Source of the DNA: Thermoproteota archaeon
Lineage (GTDB): Archaea; Korarchaeota; Korarchaeia; Korarchaeales; Korarchaeaceae
Reading direction: 5' to 3'
Length of the DNA: 64,000 nucleotides
NCBI GenBank assembly: GCA_027492205.1
Contig: JAOZFN010000006.1
Coordinates: 69,369-133,368, forward strand
This document shows, piece by piece, positions 51,644-59,815 of this stretch (its first letter is position 1; each line of letters opens with the position of its first letter). The notes below the pieces were generated by a model that was given only the letters and a program-made list of their open reading frames with translations, made no database searches and was not told the origin of the DNA. Position numbers and translations under genes: made by a program.

Positions 51644-52001
51644 TCTTCCTTACCCTTCCCGCGCTTATCTCGACTATGCTATCGGTCTCCGGCTTCAGCC
51701 TCTCCCTCAAGAACTCCAGGGCCCTCTTCGCCCAGTCAGACTCTCCCGGGGCGAAGTCGACTATGTTCACGGTCGCGTAATCGTGTTCTGGCCACGTGTG
51801 AAGGGCAACATATCCCCTCTCGGTGAGCAAGAGCGAACTGACGCCGTACGGCTCGAACTCATGTATGTGAAGGGCCTTCACTTCTGACCCCACCACCTCC
51901 GCGAGCTCCCTCAGCATGGCCTCCATCTTCCTAGGGGAGTCGAGTATCTCAGACTCCCCGACGTTGTAGAACTCGACAACCACGTGGTTCTCCAGGGACA
52001 T
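51636..52001 (-). CDS. SpeD/AdoMet-decarboxylase-like protein lacking catalytic residues
   Basis: The 121-residue protein aligns with archaeal AdoMet decarboxylases over PYGVSSLLLT, HTWPEHDYA and the C-terminal helix. In active enzymes the segment before HTWPE is SESH, where the Ser becomes pyruvoyl; here it is TERG, with R62 at the Ser and G63 at the His. The catalytic Cys of the TCG motif is replaced by F83. It is therefore unlikely to self-process. The ATG at 52001 lies about 29 bp from a TATA-like TTTTTTA near 52026-52033. It overlaps bpsA, which depends on decarboxylated AdoMet. Confidence 0.8.
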   Translation of the reverse strand: MSLENHVVVEFYNVGESEILDSPRKMEAMLRELAEVVGSEVKALHIHEFEPYGVSSLLLTERGYVALHTWPEHDYATVNIVDFAPGESDWAKRALEFLRERLKPETDSIVEISAGRVRKNE

Positions 52002-52048
52002 CTCGCCTGATGAGGTGATCCGACCTAAAAAAGGCCGCTGGGCGGGGC

Positions 52049-52732
52049 TCAAAGCCCCTCTGAAGATCCAGGAGTGAGCTCCACCACCTCAGCATCCACC
52101 TTCCGGGCCCTGATCTCGTCCCTGAGCTTGTCGGGAGAGCCCCACAGGACGGGGAATGTCCCGTAGTGGATGGGCAGGACCTTCGGACTGCCCAGGAGTT
52201 CGAGGGCTTTCGCCGCCTCTCTGGGCCCCATGGTAAAGTGCCCGCCGATGGGAAGGATGGCGAGCTCAGGGGAGTAGAGTTCACCTATCAGGCTCATCCC
52301 CGGGAATATGCCGGTGTCTCCAGCGTGATAGACCGTGAACCCGTCGGGGAACTTCACGACGGCGCCGGTCGGCGCCCCCAAGGGGGAGCTGTGGAGCGCC
52401 TCGGTCAGGATGACCTCGACGTCCCCGACCTTGAAGGGCCCCCCGATGTTCGCCCCCACGGCGTCTGCCCCCTTCTCAGAGGCGTGGTTCGCCAGCTCAA
52501 ATATCCCCACGACCTTCCCTCCCCTCGTCTTCGAGAGCCTTATGGCGTCCTCGAGTCCGTGGTCGCCGTGCCCGTGGGTCACGACGTAGGCCAAGACGCC
52601 GTCGGGCTCCCCCATGCCCTTGGGGTAGGCCGGGTTCCCCTGTATCCAGGGGTCAAAGAGAACCCTAACGCCCCCGGACTCGATAAGCACGTTTGCGTGT
52701 CCCAGAAAGGTCACCCTCCCCATGGTCTCCAC
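52049..52732 (-). CDS. UlaG-like metal-dependent hydrolase (UPF0173)
   Basis: This metallo-beta-lactamase-fold protein has intact ligands: VTHGHGDHGLED near residue 52, TEALHSS, and VYHAGDTGIFPG, then LPIGGHFTMGP and LPIHYGTFP. Family members often hydrolyse phosphodiesters or lactones; the substrate is unknown. GTG 52732 fits a TATA-like GATTAAAATC centred about 29 bp upstream; ATG 52723 is an alternative. It contrasts with the degenerate paralogue at 37.7 kb. Confidence 0.88.
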   Translation of the reverse strand: METMGRVTFLGHANVLIESGGVRVLFDPWIQGNPAYPKGMGEPDGVLAYVVTHGHGDHGLEDAIRLSKTRGGKVVGIFELANHASEKGADAVGANIGGPFKVGDVEVILTEALHSSPLGAPTGAVVKFPDGFTVYHAGDTGIFPGMSLIGELYSPELAILPIGGHFTMGPREAAKALELLGSPKVLPIHYGTFPVLWGSPDKLRDEIRARKVDAEVVELTPGSSEGL

Positions 52733-52759
52733 CTTGGAGTGTGGGACGGGCCTCAGATT

Positions 52760-53398
52760 TTAATCAAAATTAGACTCAGGCGCCCGGCGCTCTAACAGGG
52801 AGATGAGCGCGGAGAGGATGCCGATCCGCACCTCCGGGTCTCTCTCCTTACTCAGCGCGGCCCCCAGCTCGGAGGTGATCACCTCCCCGACCTCGGGCCT
52901 CGACTCCGCTATGCCTAGGAGGCTCCAGAGCGCCGAGAGGCGAACCTTCTTGACCTCCCACTCGGCCCTCAGCACCTTCAGAACCCCTTCAAGCGCTCTC
53001 CTGTTTCCAAGCTCCGCGAGCGCCCCCAAGACCTTGACCGCCGCCACGCGGAGGTCCGGTTCCACCCGCTCGAGCCACTTCTCGGCCGAGTCCATGGCGA
53101 GCCCCTCGAACTCTGGCGCGAGGTCCACGAGCAAGACCGTGAGGGCCGCCCTCAACCCGGGATCCAGCTCTTCGAACAGGCTGTCCGTCAGCCTGGAGAG
53201 GTCCTCCCATCCAGATGCGTGTGCTTCACAGATTCGGGTGAAGATCTCCCCTCGCTTCGTCTTCACAGTCGGACGTCTGCCCCTGGCAAGGGCGGCGGCG
53301 ATGGCCTCGAGTTCCTCGGCCTCGCCGACCCCTCCGGAGTTCAGAGCGGCTGCCTCCGCTGCGAGCCGGAGCGCAATAGCCCGACGACGACCTTTCAA
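52760..53398 (-). CDS. HEAT-repeat-like helical protein
   Basis: I do not recognise a family. The 212 residues are almost wholly helical, with repeating Leu/Ala-rich helix pairs (for example LRVAAVKVLGALAELGNRRALEGVL) that resemble HEAT or Armadillo repeats, so it may be a protein-binding scaffold. The TTG at 53398 is supported by GGAGGTG about eight bases upstream. Its 3' end contains the promoter of the following hydrolase gene. Confidence 0.65.
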   Translation of the reverse strand: MKGRRRAIALRLAAEAAALNSGGVGEAEELEAIAAALARGRRPTVKTKRGEIFTRICEAHASGWEDLSRLTDSLFEELDPGLRAALTVLLVDLAPEFEGLAMDSAEKWLERVEPDLRVAAVKVLGALAELGNRRALEGVLKVLRAEWEVKKVRLSALWSLLGIAESRPEVGEVITSELGAALSKERDPEVRIGILSALISLLERRAPESNFD

Positions 53399-53494
53399 TC
53401 TCGCACCTCCGGAAAACTCTTAACGGTGATGATGGGAAAATACGATCTCCCTGTCGTCAACTTCGTGCTGCAGAGTGTCAAAAGGCCCGACAGA

Positions 53495-53503
53495 CTTTAA
53501 TTA
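53495..53503 (+). promoter_or_regulatory. TATA box of the Tes-family gene
   Basis: CTTTAATTA lies about 77 bp upstream of the ATG. Initiation near 53525 would give a leader of about 50 nt that contains the hairpin at 53531-53557. Confidence 0.5.
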
Positions 53504-53530
53504 CTTATCGAGGGGGGATAGTGGAAATCT

Positions 53531-53557
53531 GCCCGCCAGTCCGCTCGAGGGGCGGGC
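53531..53557 (+). other. GC hairpin in the leader of the Tes-family gene
   Basis: GCCCGCC (53531-53537) pairs perfectly with GGCGGGC (53551-53557) around a 13-base loop. It ends directly before the GGAGGG ribosome site. It could stabilise the mRNA or affect translation. Confidence 0.5.
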
Positions 53558-53575
53558 GGAGGGAGTTGGTGAAAT

Positions 53576-55288
53576 ATGGTGGAACAGAGCGTCGCAGAGA
53601 GGGTTGTCAGGGTAGCAGAGAGAGAAATACCAATTGGGGGCCCCACCCCGTCCGTGAGGGAGGGTGAGAAGCTCCTAAGGAGGACGCTCTCGCTGTGCCC
53701 CGAGTGCTACAGGCTGCTCCCGGCCGTGGTCTTTGAGAGGGACGGTAAGGTCTTCATTCGCAGAGTCTGCCCCGAACACGGGGAGATTGAGGAGCTCTAC
53801 TGGGGAGACGCTAGGTTCTACGAGAGGGCGTTCCGTTTCGAGGTTCCACCGATGAAGATTGAGCCGATCGTCCCCATGACTGCCCCGTGCCCGTTCAGCT
53901 GCGGCCTCTGCCCGGCCCACGGCGACATGACCGCCCTCGCGAACATAGTGCTGACCAACAGGTGCAACCTCGACTGCTGGTACTGCTTCTTCTACGCGGA
54001 GAGGGCTGGATTTGTCTACGAACCGTCTCTGGAGCAGATTAGGCAGATGGTGAGGGTTCTCAGGAGAGAGAGGCCCGTTCCAGGTCTGGCCGTCCAGCTA
54101 ACTGGGGGCGAGCCCACGCTGAGGGAGGATCTGGTCGACATCATCTTGATGATCAAGGAGGAGGGTGTAAGGCACATCCAGCTCAACACCCACGGCATAA
54201 CGTTCCTACAGAAGCCTGAGCTGATGAGGCAGGTCAGGCAGGCCGGAGTCAACACGATGTACCTGAGCTTCGACGGGGTCAGCCCGAAGACCAACGTGAA
54301 GAACCACTGGGAGATCCCCTACATCCTCGACATAGCCAGGGAGTCGGGCATGACCAGCATAGTGCTCGTTCCCACCGTGATAAACGGGTTCAACACGCAC
54401 GAGCTCGGAGACATCATTCGCTTCGCGGCCCTGAATATCGACGTCATCAGGGGGGTGAACTTCCAGCCCATCTCCCTGACCGGCAGGGTGCCTAGGTCAG
54501 AGAGGGAGAGGCTGAGGATCACGATCCCCGACGTGATAAGGCTCATCGAGGAGCAGACCAACGGCCAGATCCCGATGGACGCCTGGTACCCCGTGCCATT
54601 CGTGACATTCTTCAGCGACCTGGTCGAGGCCCTGACCGGCAAGCCCCAGTTCAAGATGACCAATCACCCGGCGTGCGGGGCGGCGACGTACGTGTTCCCC
54701 GAGTTCGAGCGCGTCGACGGGGAGAGGCGCGTGAAGAGGTTCGTCCCGATAACCGACTTCATAGACGTAGAGGGATTCAGGGAGTACGTGCTGGAGAAGG
54801 TAGAGGAACTCAGGGCCGGCGCCAACAGGTGGGTGACGCTCCTCAAGATCGCCGCCAACCTCTCCAGGTTCATCGACAGAGAGAGGCAGCCCGAGGGAAT
54901 CAACGTGCTGGCGCTCATGAGGCATGTCCTCCTCAGAAGGAACTACGATGCCCTGGCGGAGTTCCACTACAAGTCGCTGTTTCTCGGCATGATGCACTTC
55001 ATGGACCTCTACAACTACGATGTGCAGAGGGTTATGAGGTGCAACATCCACTACCTCTTGCCCGACGGGAGGGTGATCCCGTTCTGCACGTTCAACGTCC
55101 TGCCGGACCTCTACAGGGACTACATCCAGAGACGGCACGGAGTCCCCTTGGAGGAGTACGCCAGGACCCACGGGGCCAGGATGATCGGGCCTGAGAGCAA
55201 GTACAGGAGGGACGTGAAGAAGCTCGAGGCCGGAGAGCCCTACAAGAGGACCTACGCGCCCTTCATGCACCTCTGGAAGAAGTCCTGA
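53576..55288 (+). CDS. tes: tetraether lipid synthase (Tes)/GMAS-family radical SAM enzyme
   Basis: Tes joins the ends of two archaeol chains to make tetraether lipids; close relatives make macrocyclic archaeol. The 570-residue protein has the family layout: an N-terminal rubredoxin-like CPEC...CPEHG site near residues 41 and 65, CPFSCGLCPAHG near 105-115, and the radical SAM motif CNLDCWYC at 130-137. AVQLTGGEPTLRED and YLSFDGVSPKTNVKNHWEIP follow, and CGAATYVFPE and CNIHYLLPDGRVIPFC lie further on. The isozyme type cannot be decided by eye. A reductase-type lipid gene follows. Confidence 0.88.
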   Translation: MVEQSVAERVVRVAEREIPIGGPTPSVREGEKLLRRTLSLCPECYRLLPAVVFERDGKVFIRRVCPEHGEIEELYWGDARFYERAFRFEVPPMKIEPIVPMTAPCPFSCGLCPAHGDMTALANIVLTNRCNLDCWYCFFYAERAGFVYEPSLEQIRQMVRVLRRERPVPGLAVQLTGGEPTLREDLVDIILMIKEEGVRHIQLNTHGITFLQKPELMRQVRQAGVNTMYLSFDGVSPKTNVKNHWEIPYILDIARESGMTSIVLVPTVINGFNTHELGDIIRFAALNIDVIRGVNFQPISLTGRVPRSERERLRITIPDVIRLIEEQTNGQIPMDAWYPVPFVTFFSDLVEALTGKPQFKMTNHPACGAATYVFPEFERVDGERRVKRFVPITDFIDVEGFREYVLEKVEELRAGANRWVTLLKIAANLSRFIDRERQPEGINVLALMRHVLLRRNYDALAEFHYKSLFLGMMHFMDLYNYDVQRVMRCNIHYLLPDGRVIPFCTFNVLPDLYRDYIQRRHGVPLEEYARTHGARMIGPESKYRRDVKKLEAGEPYKRTYAPFMHLWKKS

Positions 55289-55344
55289 TTGCCCTCTGTC
55301 TCCCTCTTTCTCAATTTTTGTTCCCACCGTGGGAGAGGGTAGGG

Positions 55345-56481
55345 GTGAGCCGGGAGAGGCGCCACGTTGCCGTGGTGGGGGCCGGGCCGACGGGGATCAC
55401 GGCGGCGAATCTCCTCGCCGAGAGGGGTCTCGATGTGGTCCTGATATCCCGAGAGCGAGAGCCCGGCAGACCCACGATCTGCGGCGAGTTCATTCCGGAG
55501 CCAGGGTGGGCGAGGTCCATCCTCCCCGAGCACCTGTGGTGGGTCGTCGACTACACGTATGAGCTCCTGGATCTTCCGAGGACCACTCTGACGAGGATCG
55601 ACGTCCTGGAACTGAGGCTTGGATCGAGGAGGGTCGTCGAGCTGGAGTTCCCCTCCAGGGTCTTCGACAGGGCCAGATTCCTCCGCGCAGCCGCTCGCCG
55701 GGCCGAGAGGCTTGGCTCAGAGCTCAAGCTGGGAACCGCCGTGTCCGGGGTCGAGCTTCAGAGGGACGGCGTGAGGCTCTTCCTCAACGGGGGGAGGGGG
55801 GCCACCTCCCTGTACGTGGACTGGCTCGTGGCCGCGGACGGGGTCCCCTCCACCGCCGCCAGATCCGCGGGCCTGGGTCCGTATCGAGAGGTGGCCCTGG
55901 CGGTCAACCAGAGGAGGTCTCGGGTGAGGTACCCCGAGGACCGCCTGCTCATGTGGGTCGACTCCAGGGTGGCGCCCGGCGGGTACGCCTGGATAATCCC
56001 GAGGGGGAGGGGGACCGCAAATGTGGGGTTGGGTTACCCTCTCCCCTCCCCCCGCTCGGCGGCCGAGTACTTCTCGAACCTTGTCGCCAGGCTCCCTCAG
56101 CTATCCGACTCTTCGCCCGAGGATGAGCTCAGGGGCAGAATTCTCCCCGTGGCTGGCCTCAGGGACCGCCTTCACGTCGGTCGGCTTCTCCTCGCCGGTG
56201 ACGCCGCGGGGACGTGCATACCCTCCAACGGGGGCGGAATAAACACAGGGATGATATCGGGCGCGCTGGCCGGGAGCTCTATTGCCGACGGCGGAGGCGG
56301 AGCGGCCTACGAGTCAGCGATGAGGGCCCACATAGCGCCGATCCTGGGCAGGGCGCTGAGGTTCAGGAGGATCGCCACCCTCCTGATGAAATACGCGCCG
56401 GTCTGGGACCTGGTGTCGGCGATCCTTCCCAAAGGGCTGGTCAGGTCGGCGGTTACTCTCTCCGACTGGCCAGGGGCCTGA
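55345..56481 (+). CDS. geranylgeranyl reductase-family flavoprotein
   Basis: The product is an FAD-dependent enzyme of the type that saturates the isoprenoid chains of archaeal lipids. It has the dinucleotide-binding start VAVVGAGPTGITAANLLAERGLDVVL, the CGEFIPEPG segment carrying the conserved Cys near residue 45, and GDAAGTCIPSNGGGINTGMISGALAG near residue 290. The GTG at 55345 is preceded by an AT run (TCAATTTTTG) about 30 bp upstream. It follows the Tes-family gene on the same strand, and the 3' end overlaps a convergent gene by 29 bp. Confidence 0.82.
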   Translation: MSRERRHVAVVGAGPTGITAANLLAERGLDVVLISREREPGRPTICGEFIPEPGWARSILPEHLWWVVDYTYELLDLPRTTLTRIDVLELRLGSRRVVELEFPSRVFDRARFLRAAARRAERLGSELKLGTAVSGVELQRDGVRLFLNGGRGATSLYVDWLVAADGVPSTAARSAGLGPYREVALAVNQRRSRVRYPEDRLLMWVDSRVAPGGYAWIIPRGRGTANVGLGYPLPSPRSAAEYFSNLVARLPQLSDSSPEDELRGRILPVAGLRDRLHVGRLLLAGDAAGTCIPSNGGGINTGMISGALAGSSIADGGGGAAYESAMRAHIAPILGRALRFRRIATLLMKYAPVWDLVSAILPKGLVRSAVTLSDWPGA

Positions 56482-57700
56482 TATCTCTGAGCTTAATCCT
56501 CGCTCTCTTGGGCGGACTCCCCCAGACGACGAGCACCTCATCGCTCTCGAGCTTCCTCAGCTCTCGAAGGCTGTCCCTGTCGAAGAGTCTGAGTCCCCCC
56601 AAAACTTGAGACTGCCAGGAGACCCTCATCCCTGGGCAGAGAACCAGCACGGGGAAGGCGTCCCAAATCCTCGCATCGGCGCTCGAGTCCACGGCGAGGA
56701 TGAGGCCCCTCTCAGACATCTTGGAGATCAGGTCAATCAGCTCGGCCCTGAGTCTCCTGTCGGCGTCCCGAGACACAGACGCTGACAGCGCGGTAGCTAC
56801 GAGGAAGGATGGGTAGTCTGTGGAGAGCCCCTGCATTGCCACTAAGATGGCAGCCGACTCTCTGACCGTGGCGGGCTCAAGGGCTGAAAGGTCGACCACC
56901 AGCGCCCCGAACCTCGGCATCGCGTCTATTACCGAGACCCTCACCCCGCCGGAGAAGCTCCTTGCCAGCGTCCTAAGGTCAGGCGGAGAGGTGAGGTCCC
57001 TCGCCAGCGAGTCGAGTGACCTGTTCCTCAGCGCGGCCTCGACCGCCGCGGCGTTACCTCCGCAGGCCGCCGACAGTATGCTCGCGGCCTTGAGGTAGTG
57101 CTCTGGCCTGGCAGTGGGGCTGACCAGGTCCATATCCTCGGGGCCGACCTCTACATACGGAGAACCCAGCTCGTCGAGTTCCTCCTCTGCAACGCCGACC
57201 GTGTCCACCACCACAACCCTGAGGGGGGAGGCCGCGGCGGCCGCCGCCATCCTGAAGGCGACTCTGGCCGAGGACCTCAGGTCCGGACCGACGACGAGCA
57301 GGGACTCAAATGCCCGCGGGAGAGCGGGGATGCCACACCCCACCGACGCCTCCGCGACCCCTCCCCCCGAAGAACCTCGCTTCGCTCTTAAGAGGGGGGT
57401 TACGCCCTCAGTCCAGGGTTTGTACCCGGCGACGGCGGCCAGGGCGGCCCCCAGAAGCGGCGAGACCGTGTAGGCGATCGCCCCTCCGCCTATCAGCCCC
57501 AAGATGTCTGCCTGCCCGAGGCCCCTCCCCCTCCCTCCCCGAGTTGTCCAGGCCGAGGCTGTCCAAGCGAGGAGAACGGCCAGCGCCGGTGAGATCGCCA
57601 GACTGATGGGAGAATAGTGGACTTCGACGCTGAGCACGAAGAGGGCCGCGGCCAGGATAATGACTGCCTTGACGACCCGTCCTACAGCCAACACCGGCAC
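56453..57700 (-). CDS. unrecognised membrane protein with a degenerate P-loop-like cytoplasmic domain
   Basis: I do not recognise a family. The protein starts with two or three membrane helices (about residues 8-30, 35-50 and 65-85). A soluble part of about 300 residues follows. It contains LLVVGPDLRSSARVAF, which resembles a degenerate P-loop, and VLVLCPGMRVSWQSQVLGGLRLF near the end, which recalls the C-terminal part of HerA/VirB4-like ATPases. The Walker lysine is absent. The GTG at 57700 lies about 31 bp from an AT element; upstream codons lack support. Confidence 0.55.
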   Translation of the reverse strand: MPVLAVGRVVKAVIILAAALFVLSVEVHYSPISLAISPALAVLLAWTASAWTTRGGRGRGLGQADILGLIGGGAIAYTVSPLLGAALAAVAGYKPWTEGVTPLLRAKRGSSGGGVAEASVGCGIPALPRAFESLLVVGPDLRSSARVAFRMAAAAAASPLRVVVVDTVGVAEEELDELGSPYVEVGPEDMDLVSPTARPEHYLKAASILSAACGGNAAAVEAALRNRSLDSLARDLTSPPDLRTLARSFSGGVRVSVIDAMPRFGALVVDLSALEPATVRESAAILVAMQGLSTDYPSFLVATALSASVSRDADRRLRAELIDLISKMSERGLILAVDSSADARIWDAFPVLVLCPGMRVSWQSQVLGGLRLFDRDSLRELRKLESDEVLVVWGSPPKRARIKLRDIRPLASRRE

Positions 57701-57781
57701 CCGCTCTGCCGCAGGCCGGGGGGCACAGTTTTCAAAGCTTCCCAGCCATCCTGCCGGGACCGATGACTTAATAAGCCCCCT

Positions 57782-57809
57782 GTAAAACGGGCGTAATATA
57801 TCGTAAAAC
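57782..57809 (+). promoter_or_regulatory. TATA box flanked by a 21-bp-spaced GTAAAAC direct repeat
   Basis: GTAAAAC occurs at 57782-57788 and again at 57803-57809, exactly 21 bp apart (two helical turns). The TATA-like TAATATAT (57794-57801) sits between them, about 31 bp before the ATG at 57828. This looks like an operator for a dimeric or tandem-binding regulator, perhaps the HTH protein itself. Confidence 0.55.
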
Positions 57810-57827
57810 CCCGTGAAGGTGAAGCGC

Positions 57828-58262
57828 ATGATAGCTCAGCCCTGCGAACTCGTTGTAAAGACGCTGATCCCAGCGATAAGGGCGATGGTGGCGAGAGAGC
57901 TGGTTATGAACTCGGGGAAGAAGCAAGTTGAGGCGGCCGAACTCCTCGGAGTCACTCAGGCGGCCATTAGCCAGTACCTGAGGGGGACCAGGGGAGGAAA
58001 GCTGAGGCTGGACAAGTACCCAGAGGTGATCTCCATCGTGAAGAGGTTGGCCCGAGGATTGGCCGAGGGCAAGCTCGGGAAGGACGAGGCGGCGATCCTG
58101 GTCTGCGAGGCCTGCTACACGGCCCGTAAGCTCGGAGTCTTCTGCGACTCGGATGTCGGGTCCAGGGAAAAATACGCGGAGACGGCGCAGCTCATCTGCA
58201 AGTACGACGCCATGAGGCCTGAGCTACTCAAGAAGGTCTCTCCCAAAGGCTCTCTTGACTAG
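57828..58262 (+). CDS. cysteine-rich HTH transcriptional regulator (COG2522-like)
   Basis: The 144-residue protein has an N-terminal XRE-type helix-turn-helix (QVEAAELLGVTQAAISQYLRGTR at about 33-55) that follows a conserved PCELVVKTLIPAIRAMVA segment. The C-terminal part carries C93-x2-C96, C106 and C124, which could ligate an iron-sulfur cluster or zinc. The family is common in archaea, but its targets are not known to me. ATG 57828 is preferred because the TATA box sits 31 bp upstream; a GTG at 57813 is too close. Confidence 0.78.
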   Translation: MIAQPCELVVKTLIPAIRAMVARELVMNSGKKQVEAAELLGVTQAAISQYLRGTRGGKLRLDKYPEVISIVKRLARGLAEGKLGKDEAAILVCEACYTARKLGVFCDSDVGSREKYAETAQLICKYDAMRPELLKKVSPKGSLD

Positions 58263-58355
58263 CCCTAAACCAAAGTTACAATCCAAGAGGAAGGCCAACG
58301 GTCTCGCTCCGCCTGCCCTCAAGGGGCCAGAGAGATTGCTCAGACTCCAAAGGGG

Positions 58356-58367
58356 ATAATATTTTTA
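58356..58367 (+). promoter_or_regulatory. TATA-like box of the aminotransferase gene
   Basis: GATAATATTTTT is the main AT element upstream of the aminotransferase gene. The distance to TTG 58402 is about 40 bp, leaving a short leader; TTG 58375 would lie before the predicted start of transcription. Confidence 0.45.
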
Positions 58368-58401
58368 CGATTCATTGAGGGGGGGCTTCGGGTGTCGGCT
58401 C

Positions 58402-59748
58402 TTGGAGGAGGTTCCCAAGATACTTGTCGAGCCGCCCGGCCCCAAGGCCCGCAAACTCCTCGAACGGGATCAAAGGGTCATCTCGCCGTCCTACGTGAGG
58501 TTTTATCCCTTGGTGGTCGATCACGCTAAGGGTGCCCTCGTCTATGACGTTGACGGCAACGTGTACATAGACCTCAACTCGGGCCTGGCCGTCATGAACG
58601 TTGGCCACGGGCACCCCGAGGTCCTCAAGGCCATAAAGGAGCAGGCGGATCTCCTACTTCACTACTCGAACACGGACTTCTACTACGAGCCCTCCGTCAG
58701 GCTAGCCGAGAAGCTCGTCGAGATCACGCCGGGAGACTTCAGGAAGAGGGTCTACTTCGGGAACAGCGGGACAGAGGCAGTCGAGGCTGCGCTCAAGATG
58801 GCCCGCTGGCACACCAGGCGGCAGTACTTCATCGGCTTCATAGGGGCCTTTCACGGCAGGACCCTCGGCTCGTTGAGCCTGACGTCAAGCAAGCCCGTCC
58901 AGAGGGGGCGGTTCTCCCCGCTCATACCGAGCGTCGTCCACGTACCCTACCCCTACTGCTACAGATGTCCGTTCAGGCAACAGTTCCCGGACTGCGGGCT
59001 CTACTGCGTGGACTTCATCGAGGAGTGGGTGCTGAACAAGTATGTCCCTCCGGACGAGGTCGCGGCCTTCGTGATCGAGCCAATCCAGGGGGAGGGTGGC
59101 TACGTCCCGCCGCCCCGGGGGTACTTCGAGCGGCTCAGGAAGCTAGCAGACAGGCACGGGATCCTGCTGATAGTGGACGAGGTCCAGTCCGGCATGGGGC
59201 GGTCCGGCAAGTGGTGGGCCATCGAGCACTGGGGGGTGGTGCCCGACGCCATCACCTCGGCCAAGGCCCTCGGTGGAGGGCTGCCGCTCGGGGCACTGAT
59301 AGCGAAGGAGGAGCTTATGGACTGGGTCGGAGGGTCCCACGCCAGCACGTTCGGCGGCAACCCCGTCTCGTGCGCCGCCAGCCTCGCGACGATCTCCGTC
59401 ATCGAGAGGGAGAACCTGGTTGAGAGGGCAGCGAAGCTCGGAGAGGAGGTGAAGAAGCGGCTGGTGGACGCCATGAGCGAACACCCGCTGGTAGGAGACG
59501 TCAGGGGGAAGGGCTTCATGATAGGCGTCGAGCTCGTCAAGGACAGGGAGACCAAGGAGCCAGCGAAGAAGGAGGCGGCGGAGGTCATGATGCGGGCCTG
59601 GAAGAGCGGCGTAGCCGTGATCACGGCCGGCGTCAGCACAATCAGGATAGCCCCGCCCCTCAACATACCGGAGGAGTACCTCTGGAAGGCCATCGACATA
59701 ATCCTGGACAAGATGGGAGAGGTGGAGAGAGAGAAGGGGATGTCCTGA
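58402..59748 (+). CDS. class III PLP aminotransferase (archaeal 4-aminobutyrate/ornithine type or amino acid racemase)
   Basis: The protein is a fold-type I, class III aminotransferase. It shows DVDGNVYIDLNSGLAVMNVGH, YFGNSGTEAVEAALKMARW, the PLP Asp in LIVDEVQSGMGRSGKW, and the Schiff-base Lys in SAKALGGGLPLGA. The same group in Thermococcales includes ornithine aminotransferase and broad-specificity amino acid racemases, so the substrate is open. The start is uncertain: TTG 58402 is used here, TTG 58375 is in frame. A perfect hairpin plus T-run (59768-59793) follows the stop. Confidence 0.82.
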   Translation: MEEVPKILVEPPGPKARKLLERDQRVISPSYVRFYPLVVDHAKGALVYDVDGNVYIDLNSGLAVMNVGHGHPEVLKAIKEQADLLLHYSNTDFYYEPSVRLAEKLVEITPGDFRKRVYFGNSGTEAVEAALKMARWHTRRQYFIGFIGAFHGRTLGSLSLTSSKPVQRGRFSPLIPSVVHVPYPYCYRCPFRQQFPDCGLYCVDFIEEWVLNKYVPPDEVAAFVIEPIQGEGGYVPPPRGYFERLRKLADRHGILLIVDEVQSGMGRSGKWWAIEHWGVVPDAITSAKALGGGLPLGALIAKEELMDWVGGSHASTFGGNPVSCAASLATISVIERENLVERAAKLGEEVKKRLVDAMSEHPLVGDVRGKGFMIGVELVKDRETKEPAKKEAAEVMMRAWKSGVAVITAGVSTIRIAPPLNIPEEYLWKAIDIILDKMGEVEREKGMS

Positions 59749-59767
59749 GGGAACTTACTACCATAAG

Positions 59768-59793
59768 GCGGGCGTCGAGCGCCCGTCTTTTTT
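59768..59793 (+). terminator. hairpin with T-run after the aminotransferase gene
   Basis: CGGGCG (59768-59774 region) pairs with CGCCCG around the loop TCGAG, followed by TCTTTTTT. The form resembles an intrinsic terminator. The T-run also forms the TATA-like CTTTTTTAC centred about 25 bp before the GTG at 59816, so one element may end one gene and start the next. Confidence 0.5.
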
Positions 59794-59815
59794 ACCCTCG
59801 GTTTCGATACTGCAG

